From Iamia sp963728655 (lineage in GTDB: Bacteria > Actinomycetota > Acidimicrobiia > Acidimicrobiales > Iamiaceae): 64,000 nt of DNA. The notes beneath the pieces were generated by a model. It saw only the letters and a program-made list of their open reading frames with translations. It made no database searches and had not been told where the DNA came from. Of the stretch, positions 50,044 through 58,854 are shown in pieces. Each line of letters opens with the position of its first letter. The stretch's first letter is position 1. The translations under genes and the position numbers were made by a program. The stretch lies in assembly GCA_963728655.1 (NCBI GenBank), contig CAVSLD010000002.1, forward strand, positions 62,001-126,000, written 5' to 3'.

Positions 50044-52198
50044 TCAGCGGATGAGGGGGTCGCGGGGCAGGCCGAGGATGCGCTCGCCGATCTGGTTGCG
50101 CTTGATCTCCGAGGTGCCCCCCGCGATCGACATGGCCCGGTGCATGAGCACCAGCGGGCCGGTGACGGCGCCGGCCCCGTCGAGGAACGCGGTGTCGGGC
50201 CCGCCCAGCTCGGCCAGGATGGCGGCCGCCTCGTGGCCGTTCTCGGAGAGGACCAGCTTGGCCACGTTGCCCTCCGGGCCGGGCCCGCCGCCGGCCACCG
50301 CCCGCTGGGCGCTGCGCAGGTTCATGACGCCGGTGGCGTGGGTGCTGGCGATGTAGCGCCCGACCCGGCCGGCCCCGCCCGAGAGGCGCTCGGGGTGGGC
50401 GTCGTAGGGGGCGACGAGGGCCTGGCCCGGGTAGGTCATGCCGCCCTGGCCGCCACCGATGCTGACGCTCTCGTTGCCGAGCGTGGCCCGGGCCACCGTC
50501 CAGCCGCCGTCGACCGGTCCGACGACGTCGTCGTCGGGGACGAAGACGTCGTCGAAGAAGACCTCGTTGAACTCCGACGCCCCTGTGGGCATCTTGAGCG
50601 GGCGCACCTCGACGCCGTCGGCGTGCATGTCGATGACCATGGTGGTGATGCCCTGGTGCTTGGGCACGTCGGGGTCGGTGCGGACCGTCGCCAGCCCGTG
50701 GGCGGCCACGTGGGCGCCGCTGGTCCACACCTTCTGGCCGTTGAGGAGCCACCCTCCGTCGGTGCGGGTGGCCCGGGTGGTGACGCCGGCCGCGTCGGAG
50801 CCGGCATCGGGCTCGCTGAAGAGCTGGCACCAGATCACGTCCTGGCGGAGGGCGGGCAGCACCCACCGGTCGACCTGGTCCTGGGTGGCGTGCTGGATCA
50901 GGGTCAGGATCACCCAGCCGGTGATGCCGTAGCCGGGCCGGGTGATGCCGGCCTGGGCCAGCTCCTGCTCGACCACCAGCTGCTCGACGGCGCCGGCGTC
51001 GCGCCCCCAGGGGGCGGGCCAGTGGGGCATCACGTAGCCGGACTCGATGAGGGCGTCGCGCTCGGCCGGTGGCGTCGCGGTCCGCGAGGCCGGCGGCGAA
51101 GGTGCGGACCTCGGCCCGGAACTCCTCGGCCTCGGGAGGCAGGTCGATCGACGGGGGACGGGTGACGCCCCGCCGGGTGAGGTCGGTGATCTGCTCGGCC
51201 GCTGCGGTCGGGTCGACGAGGGTGGCGAGGGCGGTCGCCCGGCGCAGGAGCATGTGGGCGTCGTGCTCGAAGGTGTAGGCGATGCCGCCGTGGACCTGGA
51301 TGTTGAGCTGGGCGTCGAGGTCGGCCGCGGGCACGGCGAGGGTGGCGGCGGTGGCGGCCGCCAGCGACAGCTGGTCACCGCCCTCCGCCGCGGCCCGGGC
51401 CGCGTCCCACACCGCGGCGGTGCCCAGCTCGACGGCCACCAGCATGTTGGCGCAGTGGTGCTTGACGGCCTGGAAGGTCGCGATGGGACGGCCGAACTGC
51501 ACCCGCTCCTTGGCGTACTCGGCGGCCGACTCGGTGGCCTCGCGGGCCAGGCCCACGGCCTCGGCCGACACCAGGGTGCGGGTGAGGTCGACGAGGACCT
51601 GGGCGGCGCCGGCCAGCAGGGTGGTCGGGGCCCCGTCGAGGGTCAGGCGGGCGCTGCGGCGGGTGGGGTCGAGGTTGGGCGGGACCTCCCGGGCCACGCC
51701 GTCACCGGTGGCGTCGATGACGGCGACGTCGTCGCCGACGGGCACCAGCACCACGTCGGCGGGACCGCCGCCGAGGACGACGGTGGCGCCGTGGGCGGCG
51801 CCGCTGCGCACCTCGACGCCGTCGGCCAGGCCGACCCCACCGAGGGTGGTGCCGGCGGCCAGGCCGGGCAGGAGGCGGCCCCGGGTGGCCTCGTCGCCGG
51901 TGGCCACCAGCACCGCGCTGGCGACCACGCTGGGCAGGAAGGGCCCGGGGGCGACGGCGGCGCCGAGGGCCTCGACCACGATGGCCAGCTCGGCCACGCC
52001 GTAGCCGGAGCCGCCGTGCTCCTCGGGCACGTGCAGGCCGGGCCACCCGAGTGCGCACAGGTCGTCCCAGAACGAGGGGAGGGGTTCCTCGTCGGCCTCC
52101 AGCAGGGCGCGGGCGGCGCCGCGGGCGTCGTGCTTGCGCAGGAAGTCCGCCGCCGTGTGGGCCAGCGCCAGGTGGTCCTCGGTGATCGCGATCGACAT
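50044..52198 (-). pseudogene. Fused tandem acyl-CoA dehydrogenase (FadE34-like), one surplus base near 51070
   Basis: Two acyl-CoA dehydrogenase domains in one chain. The N-terminal one (MSIAITEDHLALAHTAADFL to FGRPIATFQAVKHHCANML and QVHGGIAYTFEHDAHMLLRR) reads from 52198 to about 51070; the C-terminal one (FSEPDAGSDAAGVTTRATRT, GQKVWTSGAH, IAGGTSEIKRNQIGERILGL) reads in the next frame to 50044. Removing one base near 51070 gives a continuous 717-aa protein. M. tuberculosis FadE34 (Rv3573c, sterol side-chain oxidation) has this fused form and length. The FAD-enzyme would dehydrogenate a bulky acyl-CoA. The ATG has TACAGT 7 nt upstream (leaderless). Confidence 0.87.
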
Positions 52199-52205
52199 GC
52201 GCGGG

Positions 52206-52211
52206 ACTGTA
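52206..52211 (-). promoter_or_regulatory. -10 element, leaderless promoter of the fused acyl-CoA dehydrogenase
   Basis: Minus-strand TACAGT, 7-nt spacer, then ATG at 52198. Confidence 0.5.
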
Positions 52212-52342
52212 CGGCGCGACCGCGGCGCCCGCAGGGTCCGGAGACGGCGGCCGTCGCGCTCACCTGACGATCCGTCAGGTCGGCCCGGCAGCGGTCCCCG
52301 CGCCTGGGTAGCGTGCGCGCCAGCCACCAGGAAGGGGCGTCG

Positions 52343-54598
52343 ATGACGGCCACCGAGACCACCACGGCCGAGCCTGCGTCGCCGGGCGAGCGGCAGGTCC
52401 ACCTCCGCACCTGTCCGCTGTGCGAGGCCATGTGCGGCCTCGAGGTGCACGTGCGCGGCCAGCAGGTCGAGCTCATCCGGGCCGACCGCGACGACGTGTG
52501 GTCGAAGGGCCACCTGTGCCCCAAGGGGACCACCCTCGGCCACCTCCACCACGACCCTGACCGGCTGCGGGTCCCGCAGCTCCGCCAGCCCGACGGCTCG
52601 TTCCGCGACGCCACCTGGGACGAGGCCTTCGCCCGGTGCTCCGAGCTGCTGGCGCCGGTGGTGGCCGAGCACGGCATCGAGGCCGTCACCGCCTTCGTGG
52701 GCAACCCGCTGGCCCACGCCCTCAGCCTCAGCCGCTACATCGGGATCCTGATCGGGATGTCGGGCATCCCCATGATCTACTCGCCCGGCACCGTCGACCA
52801 GTGGCCCAAGAACGTCAGCAGCCACCTGATGTACGGCGGCATGTGGTCGATCCCGGTGCCCGACGTCCGCCGCACCGACCTGCTCATCGTCATGGGCGCC
52901 AACCCCCACGCCTCGCAGGGCTCGCTGCTGTCGTGCCCTGACCTCATGGGCGAGATCGCGGGGATCCAGGAGCGGGGTGGCGAGGTCGTGGTCATCGATC
53001 CCCGTCGCACCGGGACCGCGGCGCGGTCCAGCGAGTGGCTGCCCATCACCCCCGGCACCGACGCCGCCTTCCTGCTCGCGGTGGTGCACACCCTCTTCGC
53101 CGACGACCTGGTCGACCTCGGCATCGTGGGCGACCTGGTCGACGGGGTCGACGACGTCCGCGCCCTCGTCACCGACTGGACCCCGGAGCGGGTCGCCCCC
53201 ACGACCGGCATCAGCGCCGAGCGCACCCGGCGCCTGGCCCACCAGCTGGCCGAGGCGGAGCGAGGTGTGCTCTACGGGCGCATCGGCCTGTGCAACCAGG
53301 AGTTCGGCACGCTGGCCAGCTGGCTGGTCGACGTGGTCAACACCCTGACCGGCCACCTCGACGTGCCCGGCGGGCTCATGTTCCCCCGGGCTGCGGCCTG
53401 GCCGGTGACGATCCTGCCCATGCCCGGGCTGGAGGGGGGCGTCCCTGCGTTCGGGCGGTGGCGGAGCCGGGTGCGGGGCGCTCCCGAGGTCCTGGGCCAC
53501 GTGCCGGCGTCGTGCCTGGCCGAGGAGATCGCGACCCCGGGCGAGGGCCAGATCCGGGCCCTGTTCACCGTCGCCGGCAACCCGGTGCTGTCGACCCCCG
53601 AGGGCGACCGGCTCGACGAGGCCCTGCCCGGCCTGGACGCCATGATCAGCGTCGACAACTGGATCAACGAGACCACCCGCCACGCCGATGTGATCCTCCC
53701 CGGGCTGTCGGCCCTCGAGCAGGCCCACCACGACGACCTCATCTGGCAGTTCGCCGTCGGGAGCGGGGCCAACTACAGCCCGCCGATCTTCCCGCCCACC
53801 GACGGTCGGCCCGAGGAGTGGGAGATCCTCATCCGCCTGGCGGGTGCCTGCCTGGGGGAGGACGCCCGCGAGGTCGACGTGGCCGCCATCGACGACGGCT
53901 TCTTCGACGTGCTGGCCTCGGTCCACGGCCTCGACGGCCCGGCCCTCCGGGAGGGCTACGACCACGGCGGCCCCGAGCGCCTCCTCGACCTGACCCTCCG
54001 GACCGGGCCCTTCGGCGACCGCTACGGCGAGGACCCCGGCGGCCTCACCCTGGAGGTGGTCAAGGCCGCCCCCCACGGCATCGACCTCGGGCCCAACGTC
54101 TCCCGGCTGGCCGAGGTGCTCCAGACCCCCACCGGCAAGGTGGTGCTGGCCCCGCCCTACATCACCGCCGACGTGCCCCGCCTGGCCGCACGGCTCGAGC
54201 GACCGGTCGACGACCTGGTGCTCATCAGCCGCCGGCACCTGCGCTCCAACAACTCGTGGATGCACAACGTGCCGGTGCTGGTGAAGGGGAAGGACCGCTG
54301 CACCCTCCTGGTCCACCCCGACGACGCCTCGCGGCTGGGGCTGGAGGACGGGGCACCGGCGAAGGTCGCCTCCGAGGCCGGCGCGCTGGTGGTGCCGGTC
54401 GAGGTGACCGACGGCATCCGGGCCGGGGTGGTGTCGCTGCCCCACGGCTGGGGCCACGACGGCGCCGGCACCCGCCTGTCGGTCGCCAACGAGCACGCCG
54501 GGGTCAACACCAACGTCCTCTCACCGGGGGGCTTCGTCGACGTCCTCTCCGGCAACGCCGCGGTGAACGGCATCCCCGTCACCGTCGCCCCCGGCTGA
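52343..54598 (+). CDS. Molybdopterin-dependent oxidoreductase (formate dehydrogenase/BisC type)
   Basis: A 751-aa molybdenum enzyme of the DMSO-reductase superfamily. The N-terminal [4Fe-4S] site is CPLCEAMCGLEVHV with the fourth Cys in KGHLCPKG; the cofactor-binding parts include VIDPRRTGTAARSSEWLPIT, RIGLCNQEFGTLASWLVDVV and the C-terminal SRRHLRSNNSWMHN. At the usual metal-ligand position the sequence is IYSPGTVDQWPKN, with no Cys or selenocysteine. No Tat signal, so cytoplasmic. The start ATG has GGAAGGGG upstream. It is divergent from the FadE34-like gene. The substrate is unknown. Confidence 0.9.
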   Translation: MTATETTTAEPASPGERQVHLRTCPLCEAMCGLEVHVRGQQVELIRADRDDVWSKGHLCPKGTTLGHLHHDPDRLRVPQLRQPDGSFRDATWDEAFARCSELLAPVVAEHGIEAVTAFVGNPLAHALSLSRYIGILIGMSGIPMIYSPGTVDQWPKNVSSHLMYGGMWSIPVPDVRRTDLLIVMGANPHASQGSLLSCPDLMGEIAGIQERGGEVVVIDPRRTGTAARSSEWLPITPGTDAAFLLAVVHTLFADDLVDLGIVGDLVDGVDDVRALVTDWTPERVAPTTGISAERTRRLAHQLAEAERGVLYGRIGLCNQEFGTLASWLVDVVNTLTGHLDVPGGLMFPRAAAWPVTILPMPGLEGGVPAFGRWRSRVRGAPEVLGHVPASCLAEEIATPGEGQIRALFTVAGNPVLSTPEGDRLDEALPGLDAMISVDNWINETTRHADVILPGLSALEQAHHDDLIWQFAVGSGANYSPPIFPPTDGRPEEWEILIRLAGACLGEDAREVDVAAIDDGFFDVLASVHGLDGPALREGYDHGGPERLLDLTLRTGPFGDRYGEDPGGLTLEVVKAAPHGIDLGPNVSRLAEVLQTPTGKVVLAPPYITADVPRLAARLERPVDDLVLISRRHLRSNNSWMHNVPVLVKGKDRCTLLVHPDDASRLGLEDGAPAKVASEAGALVVPVEVTDGIRAGVVSLPHGWGHDGAGTRLSVANEHAGVNTNVLSPGGFVDVLSGNAAVNGIPVTVAPG

Positions 54599-54601
54599 AT
54601 C

Positions 54602-54784
54602 GGTGGACAGGGTGTGCCAGGAGCCTCAGCGGATAGGGCCGGCTTGGCTGCGAGTCGTCCTCGCTCCGCTCGGACAGCCATGCCGTGCTTGCTCGGTCGG
54701 GCTCGCTCGTCAGCGATGTTGCCCACTCACGCCGGTGGACCAATCCGCTCGCCCTCCAGGCACACTCTGTCCACCCTGTCCACC
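54602..54784. repeat. Imperfect long inverted repeat element between convergent genes
   Basis: GGTGGACAGGGTGTGCC (54602-54618) and its complement at 54759-54775 pair at 16 of 17 positions; similarity extends about 25 bp further inwards on both sides. The element fills nearly the whole 193-bp gap between two convergent stop codons, and its sequence is visibly less GC-rich than the flanks. CTGTCCACC is repeated in tandem at the right end. It could be a MITE-like insertion or a bidirectional terminator. It encodes nothing I recognise. Confidence 0.5.
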
Positions 54785-54791
54785 GTCGTGG

Positions 54792-56009
54792 TCAGGGGGT
54801 GGGGGCCGGGTCCGGCGTCCGGGCGTCGGCGGGGAGCAGCCCGCGGTGCTGGACGAGGGTGAAGGCCACCGCCGCGCCCAGGGCTCCGGCCACCACCACG
54901 CCGGCGTAGGACAGGTCGACCGGGTAGAGGGTGAGCACGGCGGCCATGGGCACGTTGCCCCGGAGGAACACGACGCCCACCGCGGCCAGCCCGGCGACGA
55001 TCACCACGTCGGGCGCGACGTCGAGCACGTGGCTCACCAGCAGGCGGTCGAAGAGCACCGCGGCCGCGGCCACCGCGGTGTAGGTGGGGAAGATCGGTCC
55101 GCCCCGCCAGCCGGCCAGGAGGGCGACGAGCAGGGCCAGCCACTTGGCGACGGTGATGTAGAGCAGGGCGCCGCTGGTCGCGTCGGGCAGGGCCTTGATG
55201 CCCTGCTGGCCCGAGAACAGCACCAGCTCCTGGGGCAGGGCGACCACCGCGAACACGAGGCCGCCGGCCATGCCGATCAGGATCGGGGACCGGGCGAAGA
55301 GGGTGGCGTGCTCGGCCCGCCGGATGGCCGAGATCATCCACGCCACGGGCAGCACGACCAGGGCGCCGAAGACGGCGGCGGTGAGCCCCCCGCCGATGCC
55401 GAGGTCGCCGTGGAAGTCGGCGAAGCGGAAGCCGAGGTCGCCGGAGCCGAAGGGCCACCAGTGGAACGCGAACAGGCCCGCCACCGCGGCCAGCCAGTAC
55501 GGGAGCTTCTGCACGGGTCCGGGCAGGGCGTCGATGCGCTCGGCGCCCCAGGACTGGCGGACGAGGTGGCCCACGGCCGTGATCCGGGCGCCGATCCACG
55601 TGGCGGTGCCGCCCAGCAGGCCGGTGAGGGCGGCCTCGAAGCCGACGGGCCCGCCGGTGACGAGGGCCACGAGGGCGTTGATCCCGGTCTTGGGTGCGAC
55701 CACCGGCTCGATGTGGCCGCCGGCCCGCCAGGTGGCGATGGCCTCCTCCAGCGGACGGGGGTAGTTGCCCAGCGCCCGTTGGCCCAGGCCGACGAGGGCA
55801 CCGCCGGCGACCGGCACCACGAGGGCCCACCAGGAGCCGAAGGGGTCGACACCCACCCGGTCGGGGAGGTCGGTCCAGAGCACCTCGATGCCCTCCTGGA
55901 CGACCCAGATGAACGCAGCGGCCACCAGTCCGGCGAAGGCCCCGGTGGCGATGGCGGTGAGGAGGAGGGCGGCCAGGCTGGTGGGTCGCCCCGGTGCATC
56001 CGACCGCAT
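54792..56009 (-). CDS. ClC-family chloride channel/transporter-like protein
   Basis: A 405-aa membrane protein with about ten hydrophobic segments, of the voltage-gated chloride channel (ClC) superfamily. VTGGPVGFEAALTGLLGGTA corresponds to the conserved GxxGPxE-type selectivity motif and AGWRGGPIFPTYTAVAAAAV to the second-half signature (GGxFxP). Bacterial members are Cl-/H+ antiporters or channels; this is a divergent branch, with no cytosolic CBS domains. It lies downstream of the GH1 gene (47-nt gap) and converges on the molybdopterin enzyme gene across an inverted-repeat element. Confidence 0.82.
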   Translation of the reverse strand: MRSDAPGRPTSLAALLLTAIATGAFAGLVAAAFIWVVQEGIEVLWTDLPDRVGVDPFGSWWALVVPVAGGALVGLGQRALGNYPRPLEEAIATWRAGGHIEPVVAPKTGINALVALVTGGPVGFEAALTGLLGGTATWIGARITAVGHLVRQSWGAERIDALPGPVQKLPYWLAAVAGLFAFHWWPFGSGDLGFRFADFHGDLGIGGGLTAAVFGALVVLPVAWMISAIRRAEHATLFARSPILIGMAGGLVFAVVALPQELVLFSGQQGIKALPDATSGALLYITVAKWLALLVALLAGWRGGPIFPTYTAVAAAAVLFDRLLVSHVLDVAPDVVIVAGLAAVGVVFLRGNVPMAAVLTLYPVDLSYAGVVVAGALGAAVAFTLVQHRGLLPADARTPDPAPTP

Positions 56010-56056
56010 GGCGGCCACAGTACGGCAGGTCAGAGGCCCGAGAGCCGGACCACGGC

Positions 56057-57253
56057 TCAGCGGGGGGCGGCCTCGGCCCGCAGGACCTGGGCGCTGGGGC
56101 GCACGGCGCGGTCGGCGTCGATGAGGCCGAAGGAGACGTCGAAGCCGTGGAGCCACTCGTAGTTGTCGACCGCGGTCCAGTGGAAGAAGCCCCGCACGTC
56201 GACGCCGCGGGCGATGGCGGCGTGGGTGACCTCCAGGCCCCGGGCCAGGTAGGCGGCGCGGGCGTCGTCGTCGTCGGTGCCGAGGCCGTACTCGGCCACG
56301 ACGACGGGCGTGCCCGGGACGTCGCGGTGGAGGCGGTCGAGCACCAGGCCCAGGCCGTCGGCCCAGATGCCGTAGCCGAGGGGCGAGAGGGGGGCGTCGT
56401 CCGGGTACGCCACCATCTGCCCCGCGCGGATGCCGACGGCCGAGTAGTAGGAGAAGCCGAGCAGGTCGAAGCAGCCGGCCAGGTCGGGGCGGTCGACCGG
56501 CTCCCGCCCCGGCACGCGGAGCACGCCGTCGCGGTGGAGCCCGAGCCCGGCCTGCCACTGGTGGCCGTCGAGCAGGGCGTGGAGCGAGGCCGACCGGGGG
56601 TGGTCGTCGAGCACCACCAGCTCCGACAGGCCGAAGATCGACGACACCGGGGCGCCTGTGGCCCGCAGCCGGACCGCGGCCTCGGCCGTGGCCAGCTGGA
56701 GGGCCTCGGCCACCGCCGCCGTCTCGTCGAGGTCGCGGTGGCCCGGTGGCCACCCCCGGCCCATGTAGGCGGCGAAGGCGTAGTAGTTCGTCTCGTTGAC
56801 CGGCTGCCAGCCCCGCACCAGGTCGCCGAACGCCTCGGCCACGAAGTCGACGTGGCGGGCCCAGGCGTCGGTGCGGCCCTCCTCGACGAGGAAGCCGCCG
56901 GCGTCGGCGAACCAGCGGGGGAGGGTGAAGTGGTGCAGGCACACCCACGGCTCGATCCCGGCGTCGAGGGCGGAGCGCAGGACGGCCCGGTAGCGCTCGA
57001 CCTCGCCGTCGTCGTGACGGCCCCGCTCGGGCTCGATGCGGGCCCACTCGATCGACAGGCGGTGGTGGCGCAGGCCGAGGTCGGCCAGCAGGGAGAAGTC
57101 CTCGCGGTGGCGGGTGGCGAACCCGTTGCCCTCACCCGAGAGGGGGGCGTGCCCGGCCCGCTCCCAGTCCCACCAGTCCGACGTGGGAGCCGCGCCCTCG
57201 CACTGGGTCGACGACGCGCCGGTGCCCCACAGGAACCCCTCGGGCCAGTCCAC
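56057..57253 (-). CDS. Glycoside hydrolase family 1 beta-glucosidase-like
   Basis: A 398-aa GH1 TIM-barrel enzyme cleaving beta-glycosides. FLWGTGASSTQCEG opens the barrel; LGLRHHRLSIEWARIEPERG is the standard sugar-site helix; acid/base Glu lies in WQPVNETNYYAF (family NEP becomes NET) and nucleophile Glu in VVVAEYGLGTDD (family ENG becomes EYG). Both Glu are present, so catalysis is plausible, with altered neighbours. The GTG in VDWPEGFLWG is the first sensible start. It begins 3 nt after the AhpD-like stop, so it belongs to the operon descending from 58.8 kb. Confidence 0.87.
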   Translation of the reverse strand: MDWPEGFLWGTGASSTQCEGAAPTSDWWDWERAGHAPLSGEGNGFATRHREDFSLLADLGLRHHRLSIEWARIEPERGRHDDGEVERYRAVLRSALDAGIEPWVCLHHFTLPRWFADAGGFLVEEGRTDAWARHVDFVAEAFGDLVRGWQPVNETNYYAFAAYMGRGWPPGHRDLDETAAVAEALQLATAEAAVRLRATGAPVSSIFGLSELVVLDDHPRSASLHALLDGHQWQAGLGLHRDGVLRVPGREPVDRPDLAGCFDLLGFSYYSAVGIRAGQMVAYPDDAPLSPLGYGIWADGLGLVLDRLHRDVPGTPVVVAEYGLGTDDDDARAAYLARGLEVTHAAIARGVDVRGFFHWTAVDNYEWLHGFDVSFGLIDADRAVRPSAQVLRAEAAPR

Positions 57254-57255
57254 CG

Positions 57256-57741
57256 TCAGCCCGCATGGCCGGGCAGGGTGCAGGCGGTGTCGAGCCCGAA
57301 GACCCGGTTGAGGCGCCCGAAGGCGAGCCACGACCCGAGGCACATGGTGAGCTCGGCCACCTCCCGCTGCGAGTACGCCCCCAGCATCCGGTCCCAGAAG
57401 GCGTCGTCGAGGCCGTGGTGGTCGAGGGCGTAGCGCTCGGCGTACTCGGCGGCCAGGCGGGTGCGCTCGTCGAAGGCGTCGGTCGTGCGCCAGTCGGCGA
57501 CGGCCCGGTCGAAGCCGTCCTCCACCACCTCGCCGTCGCGCTCGGTGCGCCAGTCCTGGCAGAACAGGCAGCCGTTGACCTGGGCGATGCGCAGGCGGGC
57601 GGCCTCGAACTCGCGCAGCCCCAGGGTGGAGTCGGAGTAGACGCTCTGGGCGAAGGCCGAGGCCGCGGGACCGATGCCGGGCACCAGCTCCCCCCAGACG
57701 TACAGCACGGGGTGCTTCCCCTCGGGGACGTCGATGATCAC
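57256..57741 (-). CDS. AhpD-like carboxymuconolactone-decarboxylase-family protein
   Basis: A 161-aa helical protein with the AhpD/CMD core: FEAARLRIAQVNGCLFCQDW includes the redox CxxC, followed by LAAEYAERYALDHHGLDDAF and REVAELTMCLGSWLAFGRLN. Members are peroxidase-linked thiol reductases or small decarboxylases; which applies is unclear. GGAGGAG precedes the GTG. The start overlaps the stop of the upstream reductase gene by 4 nt, so both are co-translated, with GH1 next. Confidence 0.85.
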   Translation of the reverse strand: MIIDVPEGKHPVLYVWGELVPGIGPAASAFAQSVYSDSTLGLREFEAARLRIAQVNGCLFCQDWRTERDGEVVEDGFDRAVADWRTTDAFDERTRLAAEYAERYALDHHGLDDAFWDRMLGAYSQREVAELTMCLGSWLAFGRLNRVFGLDTACTLPGHAG

Positions 57742-58814
57742 GGTGTTCTCCTCCCGATGCGCCCGGCCCCGGCCTGCAGCGGGACGTCGATGGCGTCGTA
57801 GATGCCGGGGCCGGCCGCCTGCAGCCAAGGGATGGCGTTGACCAGGCGGCCCACCGCGGTGGCGTTGCCGCCGGCGGCCCGTCCGTCCTCGTCGGTGGCC
57901 TCCACGGTGACCTCGATGCGGGGCCGGCCCTCGACGACGACCCGGTGGGCGCCCTCGGCCCCGTCGGGCGGTTGGGGCCAGTCCGGCGCGCACGCGGGGT
58001 CGATGCGGGTGACGTGCTCGACGACGATGACCGCCTCGCCGTCGACGATGCCCTGGACCTCGAACCGCAGGGCCCCCTGGGTGCCGGCCTGGAAGGAGCC
58101 CATGGCGTTGGTGATCGTCGCGTCGAGGGGACGGCGCTCCAGGGTCTCGCGCACGTCGTCGAGGGTCACGCCGAGGGCCCGGGCCATGAGCCGGACCTGC
58201 CCGCCCCACACCATGGTCGGGACGGTGGGCGCCACCATGGGCGGGACCTCGTCCATCGGCCGGCCCATGCCGACCAGGTCGCGCACGGCGTCGGGCTGGT
58301 CGTAGGACGTGTAGTCGAAGACCTCCTGGCACCGGACCTCGGTGATGGTCGAGGCCAGCCCGGTCACGAGCAGCGGCAGGACGTCGTTGCCCCACCCGGG
58401 GTCGATGCCGGAGACGAACAGGGCCCCGCCGCCGTCGACCGCCGCCTTCGCCAGCGGGTCGTGCAGTGCGGGTGGGGCCGAGCGGGGGTCGTACATGGCG
58501 TACAGCGACGGGGTGACCACCACCACCCCGGTGCGCAGGGCGCGGGCCACGTCGGCTGCGGCGGCGTCGGGGCGGACGTCGCCCGAGACCGCGTAGACGA
58601 GGGCCTCGGGCCCGTCGGCCAGCACCGCGCCCACGTCGTCGGTGGCGGCCACGCCGAGGCTGCGGCCCAGGCGTGCCAGGTCACCGGCGTCGCGCCCGAC
58701 CTTGGCCGGGTCGGCCACCAGCACCGCGACGAGGTCCAGGTCGGGGTGGGCGTCCACGCTGCGGACGGCGGCGCGCCCCACGTTGCCGGTGCCCCACACC
58801 ACCGTCCGGATCAC
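57738..58814 (-). CDS. Dihydrodipicolinate-reductase-like NAD(P)H-dependent dehydrogenase
   Basis: A 358-aa Rossmann-fold protein: RTVVWGTGNVGRAAVRSVDA binds NAD(P), VYAVSGDVRPD and GIDPGWGNDVLPLLVTGLA are typical of the actinobacterial family named for similarity to dihydrodipicolinate reductase/amine dehydrogenases. True DapB is shorter, so this is not lysine biosynthesis. The substrate is unknown. Its GTG overlaps the stop of a possible six-codon frame beginning at 58831 with TACCGT 6 nt before it. It leads the operon with the AhpD-like and GH1 genes. Confidence 0.78.
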   Translation of the reverse strand: MIRTVVWGTGNVGRAAVRSVDAHPDLDLVAVLVADPAKVGRDAGDLARLGRSLGVAATDDVGAVLADGPEALVYAVSGDVRPDAAAADVARALRTGVVVVTPSLYAMYDPRSAPPALHDPLAKAAVDGGGALFVSGIDPGWGNDVLPLLVTGLASTITEVRCQEVFDYTSYDQPDAVRDLVGMGRPMDEVPPMVAPTVPTMVWGGQVRLMARALGVTLDDVRETLERRPLDATITNAMGSFQAGTQGALRFEVQGIVDGEAVIVVEHVTRIDPACAPDWPQPPDGAEGAHRVVVEGRPRIEVTVEATDEDGRAAGGNATAVGRLVNAIPWLQAAGPGIYDAIDVPLQAGAGRIGRRTP

Positions 58815-58831
58815 GACAGGTCCCCGAGCAC
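58811..58831 (-). CDS. Possible 6-codon leaderless frame coupled to the reductase gene
   Basis: On the minus strand, TACCGT, a 6-nt spacer and GTG open a six-codon frame whose TGA overlaps the reductase GTG as GTGA. The reductase lacks a clear Shine-Dalgarno. Arrangement mirrors that at 35213. Speculative. Confidence 0.25.
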   Translation of the reverse strand: MLGDLS

Positions 58832-58854
58832 GGGGCGACGGTACCCCGGGGGTG

